Source: RGIG8306 sp964566025 (lineage in GTDB: Bacteria; Bacillota; Clostridia; Lachnospirales; Lachnospiraceae). Taken from it: a stretch of 64,000 nt of DNA. A program made the position numbers and the translations under genes. Position 1 is the first letter of the stretch; each line of letters begins with the position of its first letter. The notes beneath the pieces were generated by a model. That model worked only from the letters and a program-made list of their open reading frames with translations, ran no database searches and was not told the DNA's origin. This document shows, piece after piece, positions 8,172 through 17,606 of this stretch. The DNA lies in contig CAZMHF010000002.1 of the NCBI GenBank assembly GCA_964566025.1, positions 1-64,000 of the forward strand, read 5' to 3'.

Positions 8172-9074
8172 CTACTCCGTAATTTCTGGATTCTCAATAA
8201 CAATTTTTTTATCGACATACTCGACTTTGACTTTATTATCTTTTAGTGAAAGAGAATCTAAATATTCTCTTGGTAATTGAATACGTCCTGCTCGATCAAC
8301 AACGACAAACTCATCTTGTACATCATCTTCTTCAACACTTGTCCAATCAACTGCCTTTTCATCATAATTCGCTGTATATGCTTCTTTCATAATTCGCTCA
8401 CTACTGATTTTCCCATCACGAATCGCAACCACACGTTGAACTTTTTTCGACAATTGCACATCATGCGTAACAATAATAATGGTAAGACCTAACTCGCGAT
8501 TAAGGTTCTTAAATACGTCCAATATATAATCCGCTGTTTTACGATCAACTGAGCCTGTTGGCTCATCTGCCAAAAGAACTTTTGGATTATTTGCCAAAGC
8601 AATCGCAATCGCAATACGTTGTTGCTCACCACCTGATAATTGATTCAAGCGATTATGCTTGCGATGTGACATCCCCACTAAATCAAGCAAATGATTGGCA
8701 TGTTCCTTTTTCTTTTTTTCGCTCGAAAAATGCATTGGCGTTAGAATATTTTCATAGGCGCTTAAATACGGAAGTAGGTTTCTGGCATTATTTTGCCACA
8801 CAAAGCCCACCGTTTTTTTCTTGTATTCAACCAAATCACGATCACTTAATGCAAAGAGATTTTTTTGGTCAACAAATAGCTTCCCAGCACTTGGGCGATC
8901 AAGACCACCAATCATATTCAAAAAAGTAGACTTTCCACTACCACTATTTCCGATAATTGCCATCAATTCTCCTGCTTCAACGGACAAGTCTAATCCCTGA
9001 AGAGCAAGAACTTCTAACTCTTTTGTTTTATAAATCTTTACGAGGTTATCTGCTAAAATAATTGGCTCACTCAT
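8172..9074 (-). CDS. ABC transporter ATPase with C-terminal AbrB-like domain
   Basis: 300 aa. A LolD/MacB-type ATPase: Walker A GNSGSGKST (about 42-50), signature LSGGEQQR, Walker B VLLADEPTG, and the His switch. After the normal ATPase end (about 225), an acidic linker leads to residues 254-296 (VVVDRAGRIQLPREYLDSL...KIVIENPE), which resemble the swapped-hairpin AbrB/SpoVT fold. ATG overlaps the stop of the ATPase gene at 9067 (ATGAGTGA). Together they serve the permease at 9777. The AbrB-like tail may mediate dimerisation or regulation. Confidence 0.85.
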   Translation of the reverse strand: MSEPIILADNLVKIYKTKELEVLALQGLDLSVEAGELMAIIGNSGSGKSTFLNMIGGLDRPSAGKLFVDQKNLFALSDRDLVEYKKKTVGFVWQNNARNLLPYLSAYENILTPMHFSSEKKKKEHANHLLDLVGMSHRKHNRLNQLSGGEQQRIAIAIALANNPKVLLADEPTGSVDRKTADYILDVFKNLNRELGLTIIIVTHDVQLSKKVQRVVAIRDGKISSERIMKEAYTANYDEKAVDWTSVEEDDVQDEFVVVDRAGRIQLPREYLDSLSLKDNKVKVEYVDKKIVIENPEITE

Positions 9075-9759
9075 TGATTAATTCACCATCCTCCAATTCA
9101 AATATCTCATCAGCAATCCCCATAATTCCTTGGTCATGCGTCGTCATTATTATGGTCACATCATTTTTCTCAACTAAGTCTTTAAAAATCTTCATAACAG
9201 CAATTGATGAATTTGTGTCAAGCTCTGCTGTTGGTTCATCGGCAAAAATGACTTTAGGAGCATGAGCAATGGCTCTTGCAATCGCAACACGCTGCTGCTC
9301 TCCACCTGATAATTCATTTGGCATGTGGTGCATACGCCCACCAAGTCCGACGAGCTTTAGGCTTTCTATCACGCGTTCCTTATGGTTTCCTTTATAATTA
9401 GAAAGACGAAGCGCAAACTCGACATTTTCATAGGCAGTCATAATAGGGATTAACGAAACGGATTGAAAAATAAAACCGATTTCCTCACGCCTTAGTTTTT
9501 CGCGTTTTTTCTCGTTCATGCGTGTAATATCATCATTATTAAAGTAGACCGTTCCTGATGTTGGATAATCAAGCGCGCCTAGAATATTGATAAGCGTTGT
9601 CTTGCCAGAACCCGAACGGCCTCGCAAAATTGTTAACGTATTCCTTGCAATGCGAAGCGAAATGCGATTTAAGGCAAGGAAGTCTTTCCCCCCTGCAATC
9701 GGAAAGCTGCGGCAAATATCTTCTGTTATGATAATGGATTGTTTATTTTGATTTTCCAT
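9067..9759 (-). CDS. ABC transporter ATPase (MacB/LolD type)
   Basis: 230 aa, the usual length for the family. Walker A GRSGSGKTT (about 46-54), Q-loop IFQSVSLIP, signature ELSGGEQQRVA, Walker B VIFADEPTAELD and switch His in TTHDQG. It lies 17 bases after the permease gene and overlaps the second ATPase gene by 8 bases. Two different ATPases for one permease suggest a heterodimer. Confidence 0.9.
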   Translation of the reverse strand: MENQNKQSIIITEDICRSFPIAGGKDFLALNRISLRIARNTLTILRGRSGSGKTTLINILGALDYPTSGTVYFNNDDITRMNEKKREKLRREEIGFIFQSVSLIPIMTAYENVEFALRLSNYKGNHKERVIESLKLVGLGGRMHHMPNELSGGEQQRVAIARAIAHAPKVIFADEPTAELDTNSSIAVMKIFKDLVEKNDVTIIMTTHDQGIMGIADEIFELEDGELINE

Positions 9760-9776
9760 GCGTCACTCTCCTTTTC

Positions 9777-12563
9777 TTAATCTTCACCCAGCTTCAATGC
9801 TTGAGCAATCTTTAGTTTAAATACGATTCTTGTAAGTATCATTAGGCAAATAATAAATACGATGCCAATAATGACAAGCAAGCGAAGGATATCCGATGAT
9901 TGTAAAATCAAGCGAAGTGGCAACACTTGTTGCTCGGCAGCATATGCCGTTTGAATCAACGGTACATACAATACAGAAGCAATCGCTCCAATGCGAATGC
10001 CTAATACAATTGCCAATACACTACTAAATAGCTGTTCATTTAACAACATCCGTAATATCTCATTTTTCGCCATTCCCATCGCACGAAAGACTCCAAATAG
10101 TAATTCCCTTGAGCGAATGGATAAAATCCAATAAATCAAAAATCCTGCACAGCACAAAACTAAAATCACGATAAAGCTTAATGTTAATATGCCATTGGTG
10201 CTTTGGAAAATTGTATTGCTGCGAATTGTGGCATTATTTGTGGCACGATCCGCAAAACCCTTTAATATAATTTTTTCATTTTCAATGAAATCATACACTT
10301 CAGAGGTGTCATCCGTTTTATAATCCATCCATATTTGATATGGGCGCAATGCGTATGCTTTATTGGCCGCTTCATAATTTAGAATACCAAACAAATTATT
10401 CGTCATTTTTCCGAATTTTTCGTCGTACTCCAACTGCGCAAATCCAGGCCAATAATCAACGAATGCAAGAATTTCAAAACGACCTTCATTCCCGTTTGCG
10501 TGTTGCCCTGCTGATGTTAAGCTAATTCTCCCACCAACAGCATACCCATACGCTTCAAATGCTGAGCATAAAATAACGCCCTCTGGGTTGCTAGCTAGTA
10601 AGTTCAAATAGTAATTCATATGCTCATCCAACAAGCCGTCATTTATATATACCGTTTCTCCAAATTCCTTCGGATGAATAGACATAATGGTCGTTTGTGG
10701 AATCGAGTTTTTAGGTATTACTTTATCAAAACGCACACGTGTAACACTCTTTGCATGATTCAATGTTAAGTAACGAGCATATTCTGGCTCATAACATGCA
10801 TATTCACTTGCGACACCTGCTCGAATAGAAGCACTATTATCTCTCCAAATTTCTTCAATGATAATATCTGCATTTCCATTCATATACGAAGCATTGTCCT
10901 CTGCATTGGCTAAAATAGTTCTTGCCACAGTGGAATTAAAAATACCTAATGCAACTGTTAAAATAAGAAATGCCATAATGAAAAACTGTTTCGTCCCTGT
11001 TCGAATAATTTGCAAAAAGGACGCATAGCTTGCTGGCTTCCAAAATCGCTTACCAATGAGAAATACCAATTTTACAATGAGTGGTTGAATACGTAGTGCA
11101 AATAACCCTGCCCCCAAAATAAATAGTGAGGAGCTTAAAAATAATAACGGATCCAAATCTTTTTCTGCCATAATCTCAAGACCTAATTGGCTTGCATCTT
11201 TTGAAAAAGCATAGTATCCATATAACGAAACCACTAGACAAACAATATCAAGCCCAAGTCTTTGCCATAATGGTGAGCGACGACGACTTCTTTTTTGTTT
11301 GGCATGTACAATCGAAACTTTACTGCGTTTTAAAACAGGAATCAATGTCACAGCAAGCGATATAAGTGCTGCGATAAGCCCATACACAAATACCTCTGAT
11401 GTCATTTGAATATCTAGCGTACGGCGATTAACAAACTCTAAAAATGCATTTGCCGAACCAAGTACGCGGCATAAATAGCTTCCTAGCGGAATGGCAATCG
11501 CAAAAGATATCGCAATTAGTATGGTATTTTGAATGAAATACAATGCTACAATTTGCAATCTCCCTGCACCACGACTTTTTAGAAGCGCAATTTCATTTTC
11601 CTCTAGGTCAAGCATTTGACTGGAAATCATAAAAATAAATGCGCACAACAATACCAAAACAGGCACTTGCAAAATATAAAGCGTTGTAACCACTTTGTTT
11701 TGATTGTGGTAGAAGTTGTCAATAATCGTTACTAATGGTGGCGCTTTCATAAAGCCGTACGCTTTTCGCACGTCTTTTTGCGCTTCCATAATCCGCTCGG
11801 AAACACCTTTTGCATTGTCAGGTGTCAATACCGAATAATCGACAAATGAAGTCCATGTTGCTTGAATTTTGTATTTATTCTGCTCCATATCAAGAAAGTA
11901 TTCTTCAAATATGTTTTCGTCAATAAAGAAACAATCTTTATAGGCATTCGGGAAACGCACCCAATATTCATCTTTATAATCACGATTGGCAAACACGCCA
12001 ACAATACGAATTTTGATGGGATTACCCTGCTTGTCTTTTAGCGAAACATATTCAATTTCTTCACCAATGACCAAGTCTAAATTCAGCATCGTTGCTTCTG
12101 TAATAATTGCTTCAATAAATCCACCTTCCGTCAGCTGATTGGAATACATATTGCCAGAGTGAATAATGCTATGCTCGGCTAAATTCGTCAAGTTCATAAT
12201 GCTTGCCGATTTCTCCCCCATCAAGCGCCATGTCGAATTGTATTTTGATTGTATAACATTCACTTGTCGAACGCTAGAGGTAAGTGGCACGCCCAAATAG
12301 CTTGATAAGTTATCATTAAAATCATCTAACTTTTGATAGCTTTGCAAGTCCTTATTTAGCGTAACGCTATAAGAGACGGTATTTGAAAATTCATTGTTAT
12401 TGACAACATATTGTTCAAATTCATCATTAATCATCTTCTTTAGTGCTGCATTCTTATACATTGGATTACTGCAAGCAATGGCAATCAAAAGGATATTACC
12501 GATTAACAGACTGATGACCATCCATTTTTTATGTATCAGCTTTTGCGTAATAAATCGTAGCAT
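9777..12563 (-). CDS. FtsX-like ABC permease with large extracellular domains
   Basis: 928 aa. It opens with one transmembrane helix (about 15-37) and a large extracellular region (about 40-290). Three helices follow (about 292-430, with the FtsX core LLKSRGAGRLQIVALY). A central helical pair (about 455-500), a second extracellular domain (about 560-790) and three final helices come next, with the second FtsX core 'LLFGVFRAMGMAKNEILRMLL'. This is the duplicated FtsX layout of LolC/E- and YknZ-like exporters. The three adaptor lipoproteins upstream suggest a MacAB-like efflux or envelope assembly for peptides or lipids. Confidence 0.85.
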   Translation of the reverse strand: MLRFITQKLIHKKWMVISLLIGNILLIAIACSNPMYKNAALKKMINDEFEQYVVNNNEFSNTVSYSVTLNKDLQSYQKLDDFNDNLSSYLGVPLTSSVRQVNVIQSKYNSTWRLMGEKSASIMNLTNLAEHSIIHSGNMYSNQLTEGGFIEAIITEATMLNLDLVIGEEIEYVSLKDKQGNPIKIRIVGVFANRDYKDEYWVRFPNAYKDCFFIDENIFEEYFLDMEQNKYKIQATWTSFVDYSVLTPDNAKGVSERIMEAQKDVRKAYGFMKAPPLVTIIDNFYHNQNKVVTTLYILQVPVLVLLCAFIFMISSQMLDLEENEIALLKSRGAGRLQIVALYFIQNTILIAISFAIAIPLGSYLCRVLGSANAFLEFVNRRTLDIQMTSEVFVYGLIAALISLAVTLIPVLKRSKVSIVHAKQKRSRRRSPLWQRLGLDIVCLVVSLYGYYAFSKDASQLGLEIMAEKDLDPLLFLSSSLFILGAGLFALRIQPLIVKLVFLIGKRFWKPASYASFLQIIRTGTKQFFIMAFLILTVALGIFNSTVARTILANAEDNASYMNGNADIIIEEIWRDNSASIRAGVASEYACYEPEYARYLTLNHAKSVTRVRFDKVIPKNSIPQTTIMSIHPKEFGETVYINDGLLDEHMNYYLNLLASNPEGVILCSAFEAYGYAVGGRISLTSAGQHANGNEGRFEILAFVDYWPGFAQLEYDEKFGKMTNNLFGILNYEAANKAYALRPYQIWMDYKTDDTSEVYDFIENEKIILKGFADRATNNATIRSNTIFQSTNGILTLSFIVILVLCCAGFLIYWILSIRSRELLFGVFRAMGMAKNEILRMLLNEQLFSSVLAIVLGIRIGAIASVLYVPLIQTAYAAEQQVLPLRLILQSSDILRLLVIIGIVFIICLMILTRIVFKLKIAQALKLGED

Positions 12564-12575
12564 ACTAAATCTCCT

Positions 12576-13742
12576 TTAATCCATTTCCTCTGCATTGTAT
12601 CGTAAAACATCGCCTTCACTTATACCATCTAACAACCATGCAACACCATTTTCTCTATTTTGAACCAATACCGTAACTGCCTCTTTCATGACAATGCCAT
12701 CATCGTTTTCTTTTAGAATGTAGCTTTGTCCCTTATCATAAATCACACACGACTGTGGAATTAGCAAGATATTTTCAATCGTCTTTTGATACTCTACGAC
12801 AAATTTTTTCTCAAATAACTGTTGGAATGTCATTTCCTCCACACGAATATAACTTACTTCCTTCACCATATCGACGTTCAAAAATTTATTTCCAGAAGCA
12901 ACTTCGCCTTCATAAGTTTCTCCCGTATCAAAATTGCGAAGTGTTACCTTTGCACCATATGGAATCATCGCTTCCGCCATAATGGCTATCTCTTCTTTAT
13001 CATCAAAAACCCAAGCAATGTATTCATCTGTCACATCTTCGCCTGCCTCATAATGATTAAACTGTACTACAATACCTGTTTTATCGGCTGTGATAGCAAA
13101 TTCCTTGTTATTCCACTCCATGTAGTATTGATAAGTTTCACTTACCTCATCGGCGTTTGCTTTTTGCTCGTCTAATACTTCTTTGTCTTGTTCATATCGC
13201 TCATAATAATCAGCGAGAAGAGTATCCTTTTCCTTGCCATTGGGCATTTTTTTAATCGCTTTTAATTCGTCTTCCTTTTGGGTAACAAACTCTTTCTCTG
13301 TAATACGATATGCTTCTTGCAATTCTTCTGCCAAAAGGCGTGTTTTTTCGATTTCATAAAATTCGTATTCCATATGGCAAATTGCCAATTCGTCTCCCTC
13401 TGTAACGAGGCTGTTTTTCTCTAAAACATTGATAGGCGAATCGTAAATCAAACGACCTTTTGTTTCAGGAAATTTAATTTCCACCGCCTTAGGATATCCA
13501 AGCAAAACGCTCGCTTGTTGATTAATAATGTAATCGCTAGGTTCTACGATATATGTATCGCCATGCGTTTCCATTTCAGAAATGATCGTTGCGTAAACAG
13601 GCTCCGTTGTTTCTTCGCTGGCTTGTTGCTCTACCTCGTCATTATGTTTGCTCTTGCAAGCCACGAAAGATGTCATGATGCCCATAACAATGATACAAAC
13701 AACTACTCTTTTTTGATGAAGAAATCTTTTATTGTTGAACAT
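12576..13742 (-). CDS. Membrane-fusion adaptor lipoprotein 3 (HlyD/MacA-like)
   Basis: 388 aa. Lipoprotein signal with lipobox FVAC (Cys29). It has split lipoyl-like beta segments around a helical hairpin (about 130-200, Glu/Lys-rich coiled coil), then a barrel and membrane-proximal domain ending 'VAWLLDGISEGDVLRYN'. It overlaps adaptor 2 by 14 bases, so the two are translationally coupled. It probably links the FtsX permease to the cell wall. Confidence 0.8.
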   Translation of the reverse strand: MFNNKRFLHQKRVVVCIIVMGIMTSFVACKSKHNDEVEQQASEETTEPVYATIISEMETHGDTYIVEPSDYIINQQASVLLGYPKAVEIKFPETKGRLIYDSPINVLEKNSLVTEGDELAICHMEYEFYEIEKTRLLAEELQEAYRITEKEFVTQKEDELKAIKKMPNGKEKDTLLADYYERYEQDKEVLDEQKANADEVSETYQYYMEWNNKEFAITADKTGIVVQFNHYEAGEDVTDEYIAWVFDDKEEIAIMAEAMIPYGAKVTLRNFDTGETYEGEVASGNKFLNVDMVKEVSYIRVEEMTFQQLFEKKFVVEYQKTIENILLIPQSCVIYDKGQSYILKENDDGIVMKEAVTVLVQNRENGVAWLLDGISEGDVLRYNAEEMD

Positions 13743-14808
13743 AGACGAATTCTCCTTCCTTTAGCCCTGCTTTTATTTCGACGTAATTATCACCACGTAT
13801 GCCGATTTCCACATCTCTTTTAATACGATTTTCACCTTCTATCACATACACATAATAATTTTGTTTATCATTGTATAACATAGACTCTGGCAATGCGACT
13901 GTGTCTAGTACAGATTGCGTAATCATAACGAAATAACCATGCGCATCAAATGGAATCTTACCATCGGCAATTAGCGTTTCATCGACAACTTTGAATTGTA
14001 GCTTGTTTGTCTGCTCGCTTCTAGTCACATACTCGAGTTCAACCTCTTGATTATCAATCAATCCATAAAAGCGTTCTGACGAATTGACTTCTTTTAAAAC
14101 ACCTTCATCAATTTCACAAAAAATAGTTGTCTCATCGGCAATCACACAAACTTCTATGAATTGCTCAATATATTCACCCTGTTCAATCGTTCGAAGTCCT
14201 ACTACAACGCCATCCTTTTGGGCGCGAATAATGCTTTTTCGAATTTTTTCTTCCTTCTCATCAATCATGTTGCTGATTTTGTCTAGCTCTTCCTTTCGTA
14301 GCGCTTTTGATTGGTTATATTTTGTCTCCATTATCTCCAAATCAACATGCGCCAATTCAATTGCTACTTGTGCATCACCACCAACTTGCATCTCATGTAT
14401 TTCTTGTCTTTTTTGATTGATTTCTTTTGTAAATGCTTCTTCTTCATCAGCTATTTGCTCACTAAGCTCCATAAAACGCTCGATTTGACTGTTCATCTCT
14501 TCTTGGAATTGTTCTGTTTGAAGTGTGGCAATACGATCGCCCTTTTTTACTTTTGAACCGATTATGACATTGTATTCATCAAACACTCCATCTGTCTCGA
14601 AGTTGCTTGCCATCACACTTGGCACAACCGTTAATTTATGAATTTTTCTTTGTGACACATCTTTTTTCATCACTTGATATGAGGCAAATTCAATCTCAAC
14701 TGGCGCAATCAATTCAGGAATTGACTGCTTTGTGTCTTCTCTTTTGCATCCCATAACGCCCATCATCATGAAGATAATTAAGCATATCGACAATTGTTTT
14801 TTTCTCAT
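13729..14808 (-). CDS. Membrane-fusion adaptor lipoprotein 2 (HlyD/MacA-like)
   Basis: 359 aa from the ATG at 14808, 9 bases after GGAGG; a TTG one codon upstream is possible. Lipobox VMGC. The biotinyl-lipoyl halves (GSKVKKGDRIATLQTEQ and AQKDGVVVGLRTIEQGEYI) flank a coiled-coil hairpin (about 110-185). The C-terminal 'VEIKAGLKEGEFVYVQQ' is the typical last domain of RND/ABC periplasmic adaptors. It lies in the adaptor triplet upstream of the permease and ATPases. Confidence 0.85.
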   Translation of the reverse strand: MRKKQLSICLIIFMMMGVMGCKREDTKQSIPELIAPVEIEFASYQVMKKDVSQRKIHKLTVVPSVMASNFETDGVFDEYNVIIGSKVKKGDRIATLQTEQFQEEMNSQIERFMELSEQIADEEEAFTKEINQKRQEIHEMQVGGDAQVAIELAHVDLEIMETKYNQSKALRKEELDKISNMIDEKEEKIRKSIIRAQKDGVVVGLRTIEQGEYIEQFIEVCVIADETTIFCEIDEGVLKEVNSSERFYGLIDNQEVELEYVTRSEQTNKLQFKVVDETLIADGKIPFDAHGYFVMITQSVLDTVALPESMLYNDKQNYYVYVIEGENRIKRDVEIGIRGDNYVEIKAGLKEGEFVYVQQ

Positions 14809-14822
14809 CAAAATTATCCTCC

Positions 14823-15938
14823 TTATTTTTTAATGACTTCGTCGCCCTCTGACAAGCCAGCTTTAATCTCTACAAATCCAGCGTAGCTACTTGCTAAACC
14901 GACTTCAATTTCCTTAACCTCTTTATAACCATTTTCGTTTATAACATTGACATAGTATTGATCATTCGCTTTATGAACGCTTAAAGATGACAAACGTAAC
15001 ACATCTTTTATTTCTTCAAATATAACGGTGCATTTTCCGCGAACACCCACATTTAAATCTTCTGTAATATCATCTAATTTTAATACAAGCTCATTTTCAT
15101 TTTCGCTCTTAGCTACCGTTGTTTGATAAGTAGATTCGCCGATTAGAACCTCTATGCTTTGCCCTTCGTTAAAATGCGCGGCAAATTCTGTCGAACCTTT
15201 GAAAATGCACTCCGTATCATCAATGATCTTGTATATATTTTGATTCACGTCAACAAACCGATACATAATATGCGCTGCTTCAAATTTTATCAGACCATCA
15301 AACGGTGCATAAATCGAACGCTCTTCAATCGCTTTGTTTAGATCCTCTTTTAAAATGACATTCAAATAAATTAGATTGTCATAGGCTTTTTGTTCTTTTG
15401 CTTTTTTCTCATGATAGTGGGTTTCTATTTCATTGTATTCTTTTTGATTCATCCATCCATGATTAAGCTTGATTCGTGCCTTCTTAAGTTCCAACTCATA
15501 TAGCTCAAAATTATTTGTCAATGAGCGATGGGCCGTTTCTTCTTGTTCGGTAATGGTATGAAGCTGATTTGTAAATTCGCTCACATCCATCTGTGCCAAC
15601 AAATCGCCCTCTTTTACATAATCGCCTAAAGCGACATTCATCTTAACAACACGCCCTGAAATACCAAATCGCAAATCACTTTCTTGAATTTGTGTATATG
15701 TTACCAAAACCTCCGCCTTGCTAATCACATCTCCTCTTGTTACCTCTTCAATCACATAATCTTGCACTTCAAAGCTTGGGATAATCGGAACTGCTTGTCC
15801 AAGTTTTTCTTCTGGCAAGAGCATACATGCATTTAAATTTATCAGCATAGCACAGCTGCATAAAAAGCAAACAGGACGAATCCTCCTAAGATTAGCCCTG
15901 TTATACCTCTTCTTTTTATTATACGAGGAATAATTCAT
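14823..15938 (-). CDS. Membrane-fusion adaptor lipoprotein 1 (HlyD/MacA-like)
   Basis: 371 aa from the ATG at 15938, 8 bases after AAAGGAG; a longer frame to 16007 lacks a ribosome site. An Arg/Lys-rich start is followed by a signal segment with lipobox LNAC. The lipoyl half 'LGDYVKEGDLLAQMDVSEF', a helical hairpin (about 125-185), 'SIYAPFDGLIKFEAAH' and the end 'VEIKAGLSEGDEVIKK' define the adaptor fold. First gene of the efflux operon. Three non-identical adaptors for one permease is unusual. Confidence 0.85.
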   Translation of the reverse strand: MNYSSYNKKKRYNRANLRRIRPVCFLCSCAMLINLNACMLLPEEKLGQAVPIIPSFEVQDYVIEEVTRGDVISKAEVLVTYTQIQESDLRFGISGRVVKMNVALGDYVKEGDLLAQMDVSEFTNQLHTITEQEETAHRSLTNNFELYELELKKARIKLNHGWMNQKEYNEIETHYHEKKAKEQKAYDNLIYLNVILKEDLNKAIEERSIYAPFDGLIKFEAAHIMYRFVDVNQNIYKIIDDTECIFKGSTEFAAHFNEGQSIEVLIGESTYQTTVAKSENENELVLKLDDITEDLNVGVRGKCTVIFEEIKDVLRLSSLSVHKANDQYYVNVINENGYKEVKEIEVGLASSYAGFVEIKAGLSEGDEVIKK

Positions 15939-16014
15939 AAAAACCGTTCTCCTTTTGTTAAGAATCTTCTTATTTATGATTATCCCATATTTTTCTTTCT
16001 TCGTCAAGAAAAAT

Positions 16015-17523
16015 TTACAGTTTAGAGATTAATATTGTATTATTTTTTTCGTCACGCACATAAAAACGAATTTGATTTTCCTCGCACATAACAAACATAT
16101 TTTCTTCCAATAATTCTGTTGCCTTTTCTTTTGCTTTTTCATTGCTTTCATAAAAGCAAGTAACTACTCGTCCGTTCATTTCAAAGCCGTCAAAGCTCTT
16201 ATTCTTCAAAGACTCTTTTACGTTATCAATAAGGCATGTTGTCTCCTCAATTCCTTGTGCATAACCTTTTGCATACAAATCAAAAATTTGTAGCATATAT
16301 TCTGTTTGAACAGACAACGTAATGTCGCTTAGTAAATTGTTAAAATAGTTATGTATTTGTTCATTCTTCGTCGCAACTACGACAAGTCCCAATCCTGGCA
16401 TACCATATGTTTTTGCCAATTCTTTTATAATATAGGTATCCGTATGGTTTGAAAGAAACTCTTCGCTTAGATGGCTTTTGTCTTGTGTATAATCCTTTTC
16501 TGTTTCATCAATGATATGATACTCGCCTTCAAGCATGCGAAGCAATGAGCGATCTGGCAACACGACTAAATATTCCTCATCAATATGTAAAATCTTCGAG
16601 GCAAGTAGGCGACAAACACGTATATCGGCACTTCGATAGCCAATGGTCTTTCTCTCCATAAATTGCATCTGTTCAATCATTCGTTTTGTTGGAAAACTCG
16701 CCGTATAAGGTGATGTAAAATCCACCAAGTTATCAAAACGCCAATAACCACCGTCAAAACGTGCATACGCATCATATTTTTTTTCAACTGGCATAAATAA
16801 CGTATTGGCAATTTTCAAATCTTGAACATCATCAATCTCATACCATTTTTCATCACCTAACACATACGCTGATAAGACTGCCGCTTTTTTTTCGGCAACA
16901 ACCTTTAGTACCATTTCATAATATTGGTTTAGTCCATAGTCCTTCATGAACTCTTCCATAAATGGCAAGTATATATCGCGTGAAAATTCCTTGCTAAATT
17001 TATATATATTCACCGTCTTAAAGTATTGATCTTCGTCGACAAAATGAAAGTTTTGTTTTTCAATAAGCTGCGCAACATTCTTCTCTGCATCCAATGTCAC
17101 AAGTGTTCCATCCATCCATGCCTCATATGGTGCTACGGCAACAACATTGTCCTCTTTTGCATCAATCATATTTTGAAGCAAGCGTTCATCATAAATCAAA
17201 TCCGATTCTATTAAAATCGTATCGTCCTTTTTTAACTCTTCACTAGCCAGATACAAGGAATAAATATTATTCGAGGTCGCATAGTCCTTGTTATCAACAA
17301 ACACTAACTCCATATCGGTGATTTTTTCTTTTGCGTACGCCTCTAAGCGTGCTCCTTCATGACCGATTACAATAATAAAGCGATTAATCCCTACGTTCTT
17401 AAGAGCAATGGCTGTATGTTCAAGTAATGTCTTATCTCCAACTGTCACCATACATTTTGTTTGATCATTTGTGTACTTTCCTAAACGACTTCCTGTACCA
17501 GCGGCTAACATTAATGCTTGCAT
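16015..17523 (-). CDS. Nucleotidyltransferase fused to a class I/II aminotransferase-like domain (PntC/LicC-like)
   Basis: 502 aa. Residues 1-245 are a LicC-type sugar/choline nucleotidyltransferase (AAGTGSRLGKYTNDQTKCMV; acidic metal site in LIESDLI; late EIDDVQDL). Residues 250-502 look like a shortened PLP aminotransferase: 'FDNLVDFTSPYTASFPTKRM', 'IIDETEKDYT' in the place of the Asp strand, and 'ELAKTYGMPGLGL', which keeps the Lys of SLSKxYGxxGxRxG but lacks the Arg. The layout matches CTP:2-aminoethylphosphonate cytidylyltransferase fusions (PntC). No phosphonate genes are adjacent. It could instead tailor surface polysaccharide head groups. Confidence 0.7.
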   Translation of the reverse strand: MQALMLAAGTGSRLGKYTNDQTKCMVTVGDKTLLEHTAIALKNVGINRFIIVIGHEGARLEAYAKEKITDMELVFVDNKDYATSNNIYSLYLASEELKKDDTILIESDLIYDERLLQNMIDAKEDNVVAVAPYEAWMDGTLVTLDAEKNVAQLIEKQNFHFVDEDQYFKTVNIYKFSKEFSRDIYLPFMEEFMKDYGLNQYYEMVLKVVAEKKAAVLSAYVLGDEKWYEIDDVQDLKIANTLFMPVEKKYDAYARFDGGYWRFDNLVDFTSPYTASFPTKRMIEQMQFMERKTIGYRSADIRVCRLLASKILHIDEEYLVVLPDRSLLRMLEGEYHIIDETEKDYTQDKSHLSEEFLSNHTDTYIIKELAKTYGMPGLGLVVVATKNEQIHNYFNNLLSDITLSVQTEYMLQIFDLYAKGYAQGIEETTCLIDNVKESLKNKSFDGFEMNGRVVTCFYESNEKAKEKATELLEENMFVMCEENQIRFYVRDEKNNTILISKL

Positions 17524-17606
17524 TGACTTTTCCCACTTCCTTACTCAAATAGAGTGTTATTTTTTTAACAATAGCATTCTAATCATACCACTTCTATCGT
17601 ACGCTG

